A stretch of 64,000 nucleotides of DNA, taken from contig VCMS01000257.1 of NCBI GenBank assembly GCA_022539475.1, positions 43,976 to 107,975 of the forward strand. Reading direction: 5' to 3'. Positions 1-10,864 of this stretch are shown here, piece after piece. How positions within the stretch are numbered: the stretch's first letter is position 1; every line of letters starts with the position of its first letter. The notes below the pieces were generated by a model. It worked only from the letters and a program-made list of their open reading frames with translations. It was not told the DNA's origin and made no database searches. The position numbers and the translations under genes were made by a program. The stretch comes from Gracilaria domingensis. Lineage: Eukaryota; Rhodophyta; Florideophyceae; Gracilariales; Gracilariaceae.

Positions 1-447
1 CTCCAGTGTTGTACGGAAGGCTGGCTAGCGTGTTATGACGAGATATCTCCAACATGAAAAGGCGCACCACAGACGGCGCCGGAACGGGGGCGGGGCGAAA
101 GACGCCTGCCGTTTCCTATTCTCCATGACTGAGACGGTTTTGATGGGAAGCAAGCCTGATTGACGGACCTGCATAGCTTTTTTGTCACTTTTCGATAGCC
201 CGATCGCCCCTTGTCCAACGTGATGAATCATTCGGCCGCGCGCACCCTTCCTGTGCTTAAAGGTGTTTGTCTGCGTAGACGCCGCGCAGTCTCCTTTTGG
301 CGCTCGTTGCGCTTGTACGCACCCTTTTCAGCGTCCCTGCGCTTGTCAACAGCCCTCGTATCTTCCAGCCCGTCACCGCGGTCTGCCGTCACGTCTACCG
401 TTGCCGCTTCAGGTGTGTTGGGCGCGTCCAGCCACACTTCCTCGTCG

Positions 448-1270
448 TCACCGCCCACGCGCGGCCGCAGACAGCCCTGCGCAGCAGACGGGCTCCCAGC
501 TGCATAGATGCCCACGAAAGCCATTTATTACAAGCGTGGAACAAGACGACGACGCCCCGGGCTGGAAAGAGCGCCTTTGCATCCAAGCAGAGATTACGAA
601 GGCCTGGAACGCGTGCCTGCAACACTGCATGCAAGCGAAACTGGAGCTGCACACGGGCAACGACATTGCGTTACTTTCGCGGAGCGCGGCGCTTGGCGGC
701 GCCCATGTCCGTGACGCAGAGCGTCGCGCCGGGGCTGCCGGCCGCGCGCGTGAGCGCGCCGATGGGCCGCATGGTGCGGTCGGCGGCGTCCGGAGCGGCG
801 GCGCGCTTGTAGTCGGCTGCGTCGGCGTCACCGTGGTGGTGGCGGTGGTGTTCGACGTCATAGGCGCTGGCGACGCGGCAGCCGCACAGCGAGGAGCGGC
901 GCGTGCAGCGCGCAGCGCCTCGCCGGAGAGGTCGGTAAGGGCACGCGTCGCCAGTACGCGCACGCTGAACAGCGGCAGCGACGCGGCGCCGGGCGGCGCG
1001 TCGTCGCGCGGCCGCTTGATGTCGCGCGCCGGCAGCGCTCGCGCGGCGGCGCTGAGGTGCGCGTCGTCGTCCGGGAAGGAGGCGTGCACCCGTCGGCGCA
1101 GCGTGGCGTCGTGCGCCACGCGGCCGCGCGCAAACGGCGTCGGTGTCGGTGTCGGGTGGAGCGCGCGTGCCACTCTGGTGCGTAGCACACCGAGCGGCGC
1201 CGCCGTGATACTAACGTCTCGCTGCTGCCGCTCAGCTGAGAAGACCGGGCGGTGCAGCGCCGGTTACGCC
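448..1270 (-). CDS. possible GC-rich exon of unknown protein
   Basis: On the minus strand there is a long open frame, entered just after a stop near 1270 and running to about 448, in very GC-rich DNA (roughly 700-1250). It contains no convincing ATG near its 5' end, so it could only be an internal exon or a chance GC-driven frame. The translation is rich in Ala, Arg, Pro and Thr. A somewhat protein-like stretch (ALTDLSGEALRAARAA) lies in the middle, and a Thr/Pro-rich linker follows. No domain is recognised. The GC content resembles the 42.7-44.0 kb genes, which is the only reason to consider it real. Confidence 0.18.
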
Positions 1271-1499
1271 CATCGGGGGCCGTTTCGCATCATGCTGGCC
1301 GGCAAAACGGAAGGCAATGACAACTATCGGCCATACCAACAACCGCAAGCGCCTATCAGCTATGCCAATAGTTTGAAGCGCTATTGTTCTACCAAGAACG
1401 TACCAGCGCTAATAAGATTTCAAATTTATTCAGTAACATTTGAAATAAATCATCTTTTCTTTTTCTTAAATTAGCAAAAGGCCGCTTTACTGAAAAAAA

Positions 1500-1871
1500 G
1501 TGGTGGGCGCACCCACCTGGCGCGCAGTTTCTCCTGGCCCGCTCGGCCTAGACAACTAGGCCACATCAACTAGACGAGGGTCCTGGACGAGAACGGTGCC
1601 ACATCATTGTAATATTTAAACTATCCGGTATTATCCGGTCCACGTTGTCAATGTGTACTACTTGGAAACGTTTGGTTTGAATTTTAGTACCAAAAGTTTT
1701 TGCCTAAATCTGTCCGAAGTTTGAACACATAAAATATTGTTTGATTTTGTTTGATAAGAACGAGATCGTTTTGATTTGTTTTTGTTTGAGATTATGTATC
1801 TTTAAACATTTACGTCTCAAATTCTAACCGTTTTCACAACTTTCTATTTTTCTTTTGCTGTTATCCACGTA
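1500..1871. other. intergenic, AT-rich, nothing recognised
   Basis: AT-rich sequence with many T-runs between the GC-rich block and the Harbinger insertion. No gene, RNA or repeat is recognised. It forms the left flank of the transposon insertion. Confidence 0.6.
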
Positions 1872-1874
1872 TTA

Positions 1875-1899
1875 GGGCCTTTCCACATAAAGACAGACA
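1875..1899 (+). repeat. left terminal inverted repeat of Harbinger element
   Basis: 25 bp, an exact reverse complement of 5551-5575. It is preceded directly by the TTA target duplication (1872-1874). Confidence 0.95.
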
Positions 1900-2079
1900 C
1901 GGTGCATTTTGTCCGAAAACGTTTACATTTCGAACAAAACACATCCGAAAAAGACACGTCGAACTTGTCCACGTTCAATCAAAACGCATTACATTTTGTC
2001 CGCGCTTTTAGAGCGACGACAAGCGCCAGACAACCCAGCGCTCAAAACGGTTCACTGCAGTCCGAGCGGCGGCGAGAGC

Positions 2080-3060
2080 GCCTGTTACAGGTACTGCGCA
2101 CACGCCGCCGCCGACGCACTTGCCGTCGCTTCTTGGCGCCGCACTTGGCGCCGCTCCGCTGCAACCGCTCTTTGCCGCAATACACGACGCTGCCCTTTCC
2201 CGTTCTCCTCACTGCTACCACGGTTCTCGCCGGACTCGCGGCTCCTTCTTCCCCCCGGTCCCGCCGACGTTCCTTCTCACTACACTCGGCACAATCTCCT
2301 GTTGCCCCCGCTTTTGAAGCCGCACTCGCCACCCAATTCTGTCGCGGCAATCGACAACGTTTTTGCTATCATAGTCGCCGCCGAAACTTTCCGCGGCACT
2401 CGCCGCCAGCCCTTGTCGCCGCAATCATTGCCTCCTGGCTGCCTCATTTTCGATCGCTCTTCTCCGTCATAAAGGCCACTGCGTCTTCCCGCCACACTGT
2501 TCACCGCCCGTCGCCGCTGCACTCGCCGCCGCATTCGCCGCGGACTCCTGCCGCACTTTTCCCCAACCCTTAACGACCTATTCGCCGCCGCCCTTTGCCC
2601 CTCGCTCTTTACCGCCCCTCGGCCGTATTTGCTGCCTGTCTCTCCTCACCGCCGCACTTGCCGGCCGCAGCGCCTCACCGCCGCACTTACTGCCCGCCGC
2701 TCTTTTCCGCCATACTTTTTTTTGCTCGTTGCGGCCGCCCTCGCGCCGCCGCCCCTCTGCCGCACGTGCTGCCACACCTGCCGTCGCCTGGCTGCCGCTC
2801 TCGTTTCCACTATTGTTGCAGGCTTTCTAGCTGCTCTTGCCGTTATCCCCGCCACCGCTCTTCCGCTGCACATCCTGGCCACGAATATTGTCTTGGTTTT
2901 TGCTACCGCTTTTACTGCGATCAATCAGTGCCCTTCTCGTTGCCCAACTCGCTTCCCACCGCACTTGTCGCCCCATTACCTCGCTACCACTCTTCCCGCG
3001 ATACACAGTGTCCGTTTTTTCGCCACACTTTCCGGCACTTATTCTGTTCCAACCCAGAGA
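2080..3060 (+). repeat. pyrimidine-rich degenerate repeat tract inside the transposon
   Basis: About 1 kb of C/T-rich plus-strand sequence upstream of the transposase. It is built from loosely repeated units resembling CCGCCGCACTTGCCGCCGCTCTT. The long open frames across it (for example 1902-3137) are a by-product of this composition and look like Ser/Pro/Arg/Leu-rich filler without domain character. It may serve as the 5' leader or promoter of the transposase. Confidence 0.65.
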
Positions 3061-3152
3061 ACCTGCCGCCCCGCATTAACATCGCAAAAATTGAAGCGAA
3101 GCGGGGCATGCACATCTTCGGTACGGGTAGACTCTGACCGTGGACCTGTTCA

Positions 3153-4526
3153 ATGACACACGCCATGAGAGGCTTGGACGCAGAGCATAGCAGTACAGAC
3201 TCCACACATCCGGAAAGTCCAGGAGTATCCGTGGCGCGAAGGAACGCTTTCGCAATGATTGCGCAATGCATTATGGGCCTCGACGATGAAAGCGATCAGC
3301 TTATTGCCTCTCTCGTCACCGAAGGAGACCAAATGGGGATTCTCGTCAACTCATCGGATATGTGTGGGGGTGCTAATAACAGGGTATGGTGCAGAATAAG
3401 AAATTCTCCAAGATGGCTGTACGACTACGCTTTTCATCCGGATGTGAGATTGACCCCTACTTGGTCTTCACTTTTCAGGGTTCCACACGGAATTTTTTGT
3501 CAGTTGGTCGCAGCTGTATATGCAAGCAGTCGGGCACCAGAGAGAACAAGAGGACGAAAACCGCTGGCCGTTGAGCTGCGGGTGGCTGCGTTTCTGATGT
3601 ACGTGGGAAGGGGAACCTGCGAGCGCGTTGCGACGACGTTGGGAATAGGTCGCAGTACAGTCAGTGACTGCATTCGAACTGTATCGAGCACAATCTGTAG
3701 GACATTCAATGATGAAGTAAGGTTTCCGACGACAGAGGGAGAAGTTGCGGAAGTGATGGCAGGATTCAAAAGGCTAGCTAGTTTACCGTATTGCGTGGGT
3801 GCGATCGATGGCACACACATTCGTTGGCCGGCATGCCCAGAAGACCAGTACTATGAGTATCGTTGTTACAAAGGTTTCACAAGTATTATAATATTCGCGG
3901 TTTGCGATGCAAGAAGGAGAATAATATATGCCGATGTGGGGCTTCCGGGCGTGCTGGGAGACAGTTCGATATATGGACGGTCAGTGCTGAAGAGGAATAT
4001 TGAGAGTGGGAAATGGCTGGGCGACGCAATAGTAAAGTATCTTAAGGTTGGAGGCATACGTGTGAGGACTTACTTCATGGGAGACTGTGCCTTTACACTA
4101 GAGGAAAACATGATGAAGTCAAGTTCTGAAGCGGAAATGAAAGCCAATCCTGGGCTAAGAGTGTGGGACAAAATTGCATCGACGACTCGAAAACCCATTG
4201 AGTGTTCATTTGGCATACTAAAAAAACGCTTTCCCATTCTCCGCACTGGTATCCACTTGCACCACGAAGACACCATCTCAATTATGCTAATGGCCTGCAT
4301 AATTGTTCATAATATGTCACTGTGTGACAGTGAGCAGTACGAAACAGACCTACCTGATGATATGGAAGGCAATGCAGATGAAGTAACAGGAGACACAGCA
4401 AGAGACCGTGCACAACGTGATGCGCTTCTTTACTATATTCTTAATAAAGAGTACTACTCTTTAGTAAAGATGTTTTCTGACTTACATCTTGTCAATAAAC
4501 CTCTCGAGCAGCATACGCATCTTTGA
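3153..4526 (+). CDS. PIF/Harbinger DDE transposase
   Basis: 457 residues, single exon, with further in-frame ATGs at 3165 and later. This is a DDE_Tnp_4 (Harbinger) nuclease that cuts and rejoins the element ends in the nucleus. A helix-turn-helix-like region lies at about 142-185 (GTCERVATTLGIGRSTVSDC). The catalytic core follows: GAIDGTHIRWP with D219, GLPGVLGDSSIYG with D270, YFMGDCAF with D311 and KPIECSFGILKKRFPIL with E350. All acidic residues are present, and the usual C-terminal helix (ACIIVHNMSLCD) closes the domain. Family members need the Myb-like partner encoded by the overlapping minus-strand gene for nuclear import and DNA binding. No frameshift or internal stop is present, and the assignment is secure. 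Confidence 0.95.
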   Translation: MTHAMRGLDAEHSSTDSTHPESPGVSVARRNAFAMIAQCIMGLDDESDQLIASLVTEGDQMGILVNSSDMCGGANNRVWCRIRNSPRWLYDYAFHPDVRLTPTWSSLFRVPHGIFCQLVAAVYASSRAPERTRGRKPLAVELRVAAFLMYVGRGTCERVATTLGIGRSTVSDCIRTVSSTICRTFNDEVRFPTTEGEVAEVMAGFKRLASLPYCVGAIDGTHIRWPACPEDQYYEYRCYKGFTSIIIFAVCDARRRIIYADVGLPGVLGDSSIYGRSVLKRNIESGKWLGDAIVKYLKVGGIRVRTYFMGDCAFTLEENMMKSSSEAEMKANPGLRVWDKIASTTRKPIECSFGILKKRFPILRTGIHLHHEDTISIMLMACIIVHNMSLCDSEQYETDLPDDMEGNADEVTGDTARDRAQRDALLYYILNKEYYSLVKMFSDLHLVNKPLEQHTHL

Positions 4527-5297
4527 GCGTTCTTCGTTGCCGCGTTTCATTTCAGTGATAATTTCGCTATGGCGCTCTGACTGCTCAGTAGAGTACCTTT
4601 CAAGAAAGCCTTTCCCAGACGTTTTCGCTCGCTTACGGCTACTGCCTAGCGTCGCATCATCAATTCCGTCGGCTGTGCTCAATGCACCGGGGGGTTCATG
4701 ACGGGCCTTCCCTGATTCGAGCTCATGTAACTCCTCAAAGAAAGGCGGTTTGTTATAAAGGCTTTCATCGTCCCCATCACGCCCAGACGTAGAAATCTTT
4801 TGTATATAAGCGATATAGTCATTCCGAAGTCGTACAAATTTCTTTTGCCACGCCTGCTTAGAGCGTACAATTCCGTTTTCGTCCTTGGCCATTTTAATTG
4901 CTGCCGCAAATACTTCCTTAAGATATTTTCGCTGATGCTGTCGAGATCCATATCCAGCCGCTTTCATTTTTTGTAGTAAGATCAAAACAGTGTCATGATC
5001 ATATCCTTGTTTGGGGGCGGGAGGACCCACTGGTTTGACTTGGGCACTCTGGGCTTTATCCGTCACATTGAGTGCATCTGTTGTTCTATTTGGATGGTTT
5101 GTAGCGGCACTTATGAGCTTTTGTTGCACCATTGCACCTTGCTGGACAACGACGGGTTGAGAAGCAGCACTGCTTTGCGTCAAATCTGTTGATGATATGG
5201 TTTTTGGATAATATATGGGGAATGGCCATTTGTGATCTGCGGCACGGGCTAAGGTGTGGATGGCATTCTGTTCGGCACTGGAAAGGTTATCGGACAT
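4482..5297 (-). CDS. Harbinger Myb/SANT-like partner protein
   Basis: 271 residues from the first ATG (MSDNLSSAEQ). The frame is open further upstream but without an ATG. The central part (YDHDTVLILLQKMKAAGYGS, then QAWQKKFVRLRNDYIAY) is a Myb/SANT-like trihelix domain of the Myb_DNA-bind_3 type. A Ser/Gly/Lys-rich segment with a basic cluster (SSRKRAKTSGKG) follows, and then a helical C-terminus (ERHSEIITEMKRGNEERSKM). In PIF/Harbinger elements this second protein binds the transposase and subterminal DNA. Its 3' end overlaps the transposase 3' end by 45 bp in antisense, so the two transcripts are convergent and partly complementary. Confidence 0.88.
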   Translation of the reverse strand: MSDNLSSAEQNAIHTLARAADHKWPFPIYYPKTISSTDLTQSSAASQPVVVQQGAMVQQKLISAATNHPNRTTDALNVTDKAQSAQVKPVGPPAPKQGYDHDTVLILLQKMKAAGYGSRQHQRKYLKEVFAAAIKMAKDENGIVRSKQAWQKKFVRLRNDYIAYIQKISTSGRDGDDESLYNKPPFFEELHELESGKARHEPPGALSTADGIDDATLGSSRKRAKTSGKGFLERYSTEQSERHSEIITEMKRGNEERSKMRMLLERFIDKM

Positions 5298-5550
5298 TCT
5301 GGAAATGAGGATAGTTGTGCTGGTGAGTTGTGGAAGAGGTGTGGAAGGAATCTGGTTCTCTGACGACCATCGGCAATGAGGCGTTGGAACTGGACTCTTT
5401 TGTATGCGTACTGTTTGTATTTTGGCGCCAAATGCATGCGTTTGTCTCTGCAATTGTCTTCAAAGGTTTCCACATTTCTACAAAATGTCCAATGTTTTTG
5501 TGGATGGATTGTGCACAACCCGCCAAAAGCTCCGTTTCCACGGTGCGTTT

Positions 5551-5575
5551 TGTCTGTCTTTATGTGGAAAGGCCC
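5551..5575 (-). repeat. right terminal inverted repeat of Harbinger element
   Basis: 25 bp, an exact reverse complement of 1875-1899, followed by TTA at 5576-5578. The motif CACGGTGC(A/G)TTTTGTC occurs just inside both ends in the same plus-strand orientation, so inside the perfect repeat the two ends share a direct rather than inverted motif. Confidence 0.95.
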
Positions 5576-5578
5576 TTA

Positions 5579-6095
5579 AACAAAAGCCAAGACATGCCAT
5601 CATCCGTCCGATGTACAATTTTGTAGCCCTGATTCTGCCAGCCACCGGCTCCATGGATACTAGTAATTGTTGGTTCGCAGATATTGCGCGTCAGGTTACA
5701 TCCCTAGTGAGGAGATCGTAGACTCAAAAGGTTGGATTTGCATTCGAATTACCGTGGCTGCCCTGCGGGGCTACGTTCGCTGCGATTCTGTTTTCACTGC
5801 TAATTATGCTTCGTTTGGCTCTCACTTGGTGTTATTAATCGCGAGAAGGATTACTGTCAGTTGATCTACTTCTGGAAGTCATCATTTCTTAACGCAACTG
5901 TTTCGAATGCTTTGTCCTCAGCGACGGCTTGCCGCCGACCCATCGATAACGGATCAAAACTGGCAATACACCCCCACCCTCTCGCAGTCGACGACGCGTT
6001 CGCTCTCTGGTGGCCTCAATGACCTCCCATGGGCTGTCGCTCTAATTTTAATGAACAAGCTTTTTACGATACGTTACGAGTGCGTAGAGCAACCC
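5579..6095. other. intergenic between two mobile elements
   Basis: Right flank of the Harbinger insertion. Only short open frames occur (for example a 64-residue one at 5907-6101), and none has recognisable homology. Confidence 0.5.
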
Positions 6096-6346
6096 CTCTG
6101 AGATATGGTGATGCGCAATGGATGTCCGTCGGATTAAAATTTGGAAAATCTATGAGATATCAGTCGGAGACCTCCTGCACATCCAGGATATCAGAATGAT
6201 ATGCCGTGGTAGCCCGTTGGATGCGCATAATTGATGCCCTTTGCATATCCCTCGAATGTACAAAACCTATTCCAAAACTATTCATATAAAGCACGAGGAT
6301 ATATCCCATTCATGTCCAGGAATGCACGGTGCATCACTTGGACATC
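6096..6346 (+). repeat. left long inverted arm
   Basis: About 251 bp alignable to the reverse complement of 10212-10464 with scattered mismatches and small gaps. Motif-rich sequence continues inward to about 6540 (for example GATATCATCCGGATATC). Confidence 0.6.
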
Positions 6347-9149
6347 TTAAAATCCGTTGGACATCTCTTCGTACAGAATATGTGTAGCACGCGGTTATCA
6401 TTTGGTTATACTTCATGCATCACCTGAGCTACGTATATCATGTAGACATTTGAAGGAAACCAAATAGACATATTCAGGTTTCGTAATTCTAATATTTGTT
6501 GTCTGGGGGATATCATCCGGATATCAAATCATTTCTCTGCGAACCTATTGAGCGAGATGGTCGTATGCGGATTCTATGCTGCCTCTGTCCCAACATTAAG
6601 ACACGCTGCTGCTTTGTCGCCGCCTAATGATGTGGCAGTATTCCCTACCTCGAGTTATGTAGAACGCAGAGAAATTTCTTGCTAACTTCTAGCGCCGTCA
6701 AGTAGGACCATTGGCGTTGCCACGCTGTTTTCATCATGAGTGTAACGTCGCTGGCAGTAGTTGATTTTAATCACCGAATGTTGTCTCATTGTAGGAGAAT
6801 CTTGCCTACATTCTGCATATGTATTTCTGCGACATCTCCACCTACGTTGCTACAGAATTTGATCGTCTTTTCCAAATTTCGAGCGTACACGAACGCTTCA
6901 ACGGCTTCCACTTGCCATGGAACTCAACTACCTAATGTTCAGGTCTGAATGTTATGTCTACTCTTTTCTAGTATCGCGGGCAGTCGCTCGCAGTTCTAGC
7001 TCATATGTGGCCCGTTTCCGTCACCAGTGTTACACGTTTTGGCACTTACTGTCGTACCATAAATGGAGAACGTTTGCAATTGTTACTCTGCTGCGCTTAA
7101 TCGGACATTTAGAACACTATAAATAATTTACATTTGATTGAAAATCGTGCTACATGCACGCCTTTAACCAAACCTTGAAACACGGCTACCTTTCATTTGG
7201 GATGGGCTTGCTCGTAGCTAATTTAATTGCCCCTTTCTGCATTCAACCATGTGAGGCTCTCGTCTTTTTCGCCTTACGCTCTCTCACAATCTTTTTCACG
7301 CAATCGATGATCGTCTCGTGACCTAAAGCTTACAACCTGGCCCATGAGGGAGACCAGCAAGCTGAACGGTAGCCCTGACCAGTTTACTGACCTCACGGGT
7401 TATCTGGATGGCGCTCACTGCCGAATGAGAGTTCTAAAGTAATCAACGACCTTCTAGAAATCTGACTGCCCACGCAGTCGCAACTCACTCCGTCGCACAA
7501 TAAACACAGGCCGAGAAGAGACGCAAAAGAATTATACAAACTTTTTCATATCTCTCACTGTCTCTGATACCTTATCGATCCACAGTTATATCGCTGTCAT
7601 TGAAATATTGGGTTAGCCCTTGTTTCTGCATAGCAGGAACGTAGGTCAACTCGATACGCAACGTCGGGCTAGTAACGGGTTGGAAACCTTGACTACAGTC
7701 CCAAACAGGAAGATCAGAACGCCATCAGCTCCCATGGTTCCTCTGCTCGGCCTAGATCAAACGCGATATATGTACGACGGAGCTGCTACGAAGAGGTGTT
7801 AATTTGCCTGGACATTTCCTCTGCAAAATGATTCTCGTTCAGATTCTCGAAAACTCTTCTGTTGCGATACATTTCTTTACTCATGGACGCGTAAGCTTCG
7901 CGGATATTCATGACAAGTATAGTACATGCTTGCGGCTGAAATCGGCTTAGAAACGTTCTCCAATGCTTTGAAATTGGACTCCGGCTGACGTGGCTTACCA
8001 GTCCCAAGGTGAAACAGAAAACATTTGTTCAGCGCAGCTACGTGATAATTAATGAATCTAACTAATCGCCCAGAAAGAACGAATAGAGGTAGATCGGAAT
8101 CCCAATTGCGCTTTTTCTTCTCTGTATTCAACTCAATGAGAGCGCTGCTTTGTTCCCATAGTGCTACCCGAGCTGAGCTCGGTACTTGCAGTTGGGCGAA
8201 AATCAGCGGTGTTTGTCCACCAGATGTAAGAATAATTAGACCTGCAAAACGCCTACACCAGAGTTGATAAAGAAAAGCGACCTGTGGCGGTCTTAGACTT
8301 CACTGCATCGCTTTCAACCATAAAAGATAACATCCGCTCACTTCTCTGAACTACAATGAAATTTGTTGAACTGGTAAGGCTGTAACCCCCTCTCTCGTGC
8401 AACAGAGCGCTTCTTGCTTTGGCGCGAACTCGATCTGCTGCTATTGCCTGGCTGGCGATCCCCCCAACATTATTAGCACCACGTCTAGTTTGCCATGGGA
8501 ACATTTGCGGTGTGCATGTACGCTGTATGTCTAACATGCCGGTTCAGGTGCCTGCTCTGTGCCATGTTTGGCAGAATGAAATTTATACGTCGTATCTGCG
8601 TCGCACTTGTGTGGTATGACTGCCTGGTGCGTGACGGAAGATGGCAGATGTAACGGAATAAAAAAAAGTAATTTTTCAGATTGGCACTGTGCTTCATATG
8701 TCTGATTACCATCCATAAACCAACCATGCGCACGCCATAGAAACGGCACACATACGAAATACTCCATTTTTTCTTTAACAGCCCCATAGTAGACACTTGA
8801 ACCCTTTTGTGAGGCACAGATAGTCCATATGCAAGCCAAATGAGTACCATGGTGGCCTCTGAGCCTCTCATCATCTGTACCCAAGACACAACCCCACCAA
8901 TCCTGCCCAGAGTCGTAGCTTTCACATTTAGAGTGCAAGAAGGTCTCCGCTTTCTCATATAATCTGTGAAGCTCATTACGAAACCTGTTCCGCAACACAC
9001 AGAAATAACTCTCCGTCCTTTCACACCTGTGTCTCGTCGCAAAATGTTGAGACAGCAGCCCAACGAAAAAATTGAGATTAAGTTATTAAAGTTTGATTCA
9101 ATCCCGCTACTTCACGCCCCTGACGTTGTTCTCTTGGACACCCAGAGAA

Positions 9150-9320
9150 GCAAGATGATGTCCGAATGATGGTGTCCAGATGAACCCCATTAACATTTTG
9201 AGACCTGAAGATGTCCATTTGATCTCGATTAGATGTCCATATGATGTGCATAAATGTCGTTCATATGATGCATTGAGTACATCCAAGTAATATCCACACG
9301 CTAAACATATGATGTACAAA
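9150..9320. repeat. internal cluster of GATGTCC / CATATGATG words
   Basis: Repeated GATGTCC-N-ATGATG units and near-palindromes such as ATCATATGAT, using the same vocabulary as the two arms. It could be an internal protein-binding array, a tandem copy of an arm or the end of a nested element. Confidence 0.5.
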
Positions 9321-10211
9321 GAGATGTGTGGTGCAAAACCTGTTAACCGGAGAACACACGAAAGCTGTTTGGAGCCTTCCCCTTACAAGGTGAGCACAAC
9401 AGTAGGGCCCCTTGCAGGTATATGCGCGAGCCGGGTGTAAACCGTGATCTGACTTCACGATATACGTGTGGGAGTGCAAGAGAACCGAGAAGTCGGCTAC
9501 CGGTCCACATAAGTGTGTTTGTAACCCTCCGATGAGTTGCACAAATCAAGAAAAGTAGAGAGGACAGAGACGACGTGTCGCAAGTGCACGAACCACAAAA
9601 CATTGGGCAATGAACCGAAGAAAAAGTGACAAAGAGAACCACGAAAGTGGGAAAAGAGAAAGGAATAACACGAGGAAAGGGGGAAAGAAGTTAAGACACG
9701 AGAGCCTAAACAGGGAAAAGGAACGCTATACAGGGGTTAGAATCCACGAGAAGTGTTCAATAAGGGACAGAAGTAACCACGACGAAGTCACTGACGCTTT
9801 TGGTGAACAGGGAGGTTAGACTACCAGTTCGCGACGCGCTCAAACCTCAAAGAGGTGAAGAAGCACGCGAAGGCGGTGTAGCTTAAAGCCCAGAAAGAAG
9901 GTTTACCTATTGTCCGTACCTTGTTGGGGAGTTTACTTGGTGGTGAGGGCCGAAGGCCGAGCCACTATATACTGTAGTAAGCTCGCTGCAATAAGTGGAA
10001 AACTATTTAAATATATATCCAAATTCCCAGCAATGGTGTGCCAACCATCATCATCAACCGTGCCACACGTGTACAACAAACCAGCAATGATGTGTGATAT
10101 TCTATAACTGTGCTGTACCTACTTTGCAGTGCAGGTACCATCGACTAAACAGCGAAGGCGAGTGTATACCGCGAATGCGTTGCACTATATTAGATGTGCA
10201 ATATATTCTTT

Positions 10212-10464
10212 GATGTCCAAATGATGCAGTCTAGATTTCGGTACATCCAAGGGACATATCGTCGTGCATCATATGAATATCTTTGAAAGAATTGTTGCAC
10301 ACGAGAACAATATGTACAGGACATCAATTACGCACATCAGAGGAAGTACAATCGCGCATCATTCGGATATCATGGATGTGCAGAAGATCTCATTCTGATA
10401 TATTATAGATGTTCCAAAGTTTCATTCAATGGACATCCAGCGGGCATCAATTTATCTTTCAGAG
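10212..10464 (-). repeat. right long inverted arm
   Basis: About 253 bp forming the partner of 6096-6346. Isolated GATGTCC words persist just outside (about 10515-10530), so the true outer boundary may lie slightly further right. Confidence 0.6.
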
Positions 10465-10864
10465 ATAGTACATGTCATACACTGGTTTCATATCCTGGCA
10501 GTTATCCAATTTGACGCGATGTCCTTCATAGGTGCGTTCCCGTCCATCAGTTTCACCTCCTTTATCTTTCCGAGCGTCACCTATCTCAGAAGTGAACGGA
10601 CCCGTTGCTGAACATTCGCGAGAGGTCTGGGTTAGAATCTCATTCAGGACCTCAGTGAGGGGCGATGCAAGCCGGCGTTGTGGGATAAAGACGAGCGAGG
10701 GTCTCGTGTGGTCTCCCGTTCCTCGCCATTTCGGAGCCTGCGCTTATGCAAACGGAGCCGACTGCGCCGACCTTCGAGCTTCGATCAACATAAAAAAGAA
10801 ACGTATTACCCCCGTTTGTCCGATGGGACGTCGGCGCGGTGTTCTTTTCAGTGGCTAAGTCCCA
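10465..10864. other. intergenic, nothing recognised
   Basis: Spacer between the foldback element and the first decayed transposase. It contains only short open frames without recognisable content. Confidence 0.4.

Larger units (their letters stand above)
1875..5575 (+). mobile_element. complete PIF/Harbinger DNA transposon
   Basis: The element is 3,701 bp long. It is bounded by perfect 25-bp terminal inverted repeats beginning GGGCCTTTCCACATAAAGAC and by identical TTA trinucleotides at 1872-1874 and 5576-5578. A TTA/TAA 3-bp target duplication is the hallmark of PIF/Harbinger insertion. Inside are the two genes expected of an autonomous member: a DDE transposase on the plus strand and a Myb/SANT-like protein on the minus strand, arranged tail to tail and overlapping by 45 bp. 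Both frames are open from ATG to stop, and the ends and target duplication match perfectly. The copy therefore looks young and possibly still mobile, though activity cannot be judged from sequence alone. Confidence 0.95.
6096..10464. mobile_element. foldback-like element with long degenerate inverted arms
   Basis: The left arm (about 6096-6346) aligns by eye with the reverse complement of the right arm (about 10212-10464) over roughly 250 bp. Conserved blocks occur in the same order: CTCTGA, TGATGC, GGATGTCC, TTTGGAA, ATATCAG, CTGCACATCCA, GATATC-GAATGAT, TAATTGATG, TATTCATAT, GCACGA and TGCATCA-TTGGACATC. The arms are dense in GATGTCC/GGACATC words. A further cluster of the same words lies internally at about 9150-9320. 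No target duplication could be fixed and no transposase is recognised within the 3.9-kb interior, so this is probably a non-autonomous or decayed element. Confidence 0.6.

Noticed and set aside
1902-3137. Long plus-strand open frames upstream of the Harbinger transposase
   Set aside because: They follow the C/T-rich repeat composition, overlap in several phases and lack domain character.
8531-9063. Two overlapping minus-strand frames (155 and 192 residues) inside the foldback element
   Set aside because: Neither has an ATG start or a recognisable domain, and they compete for the same DNA.
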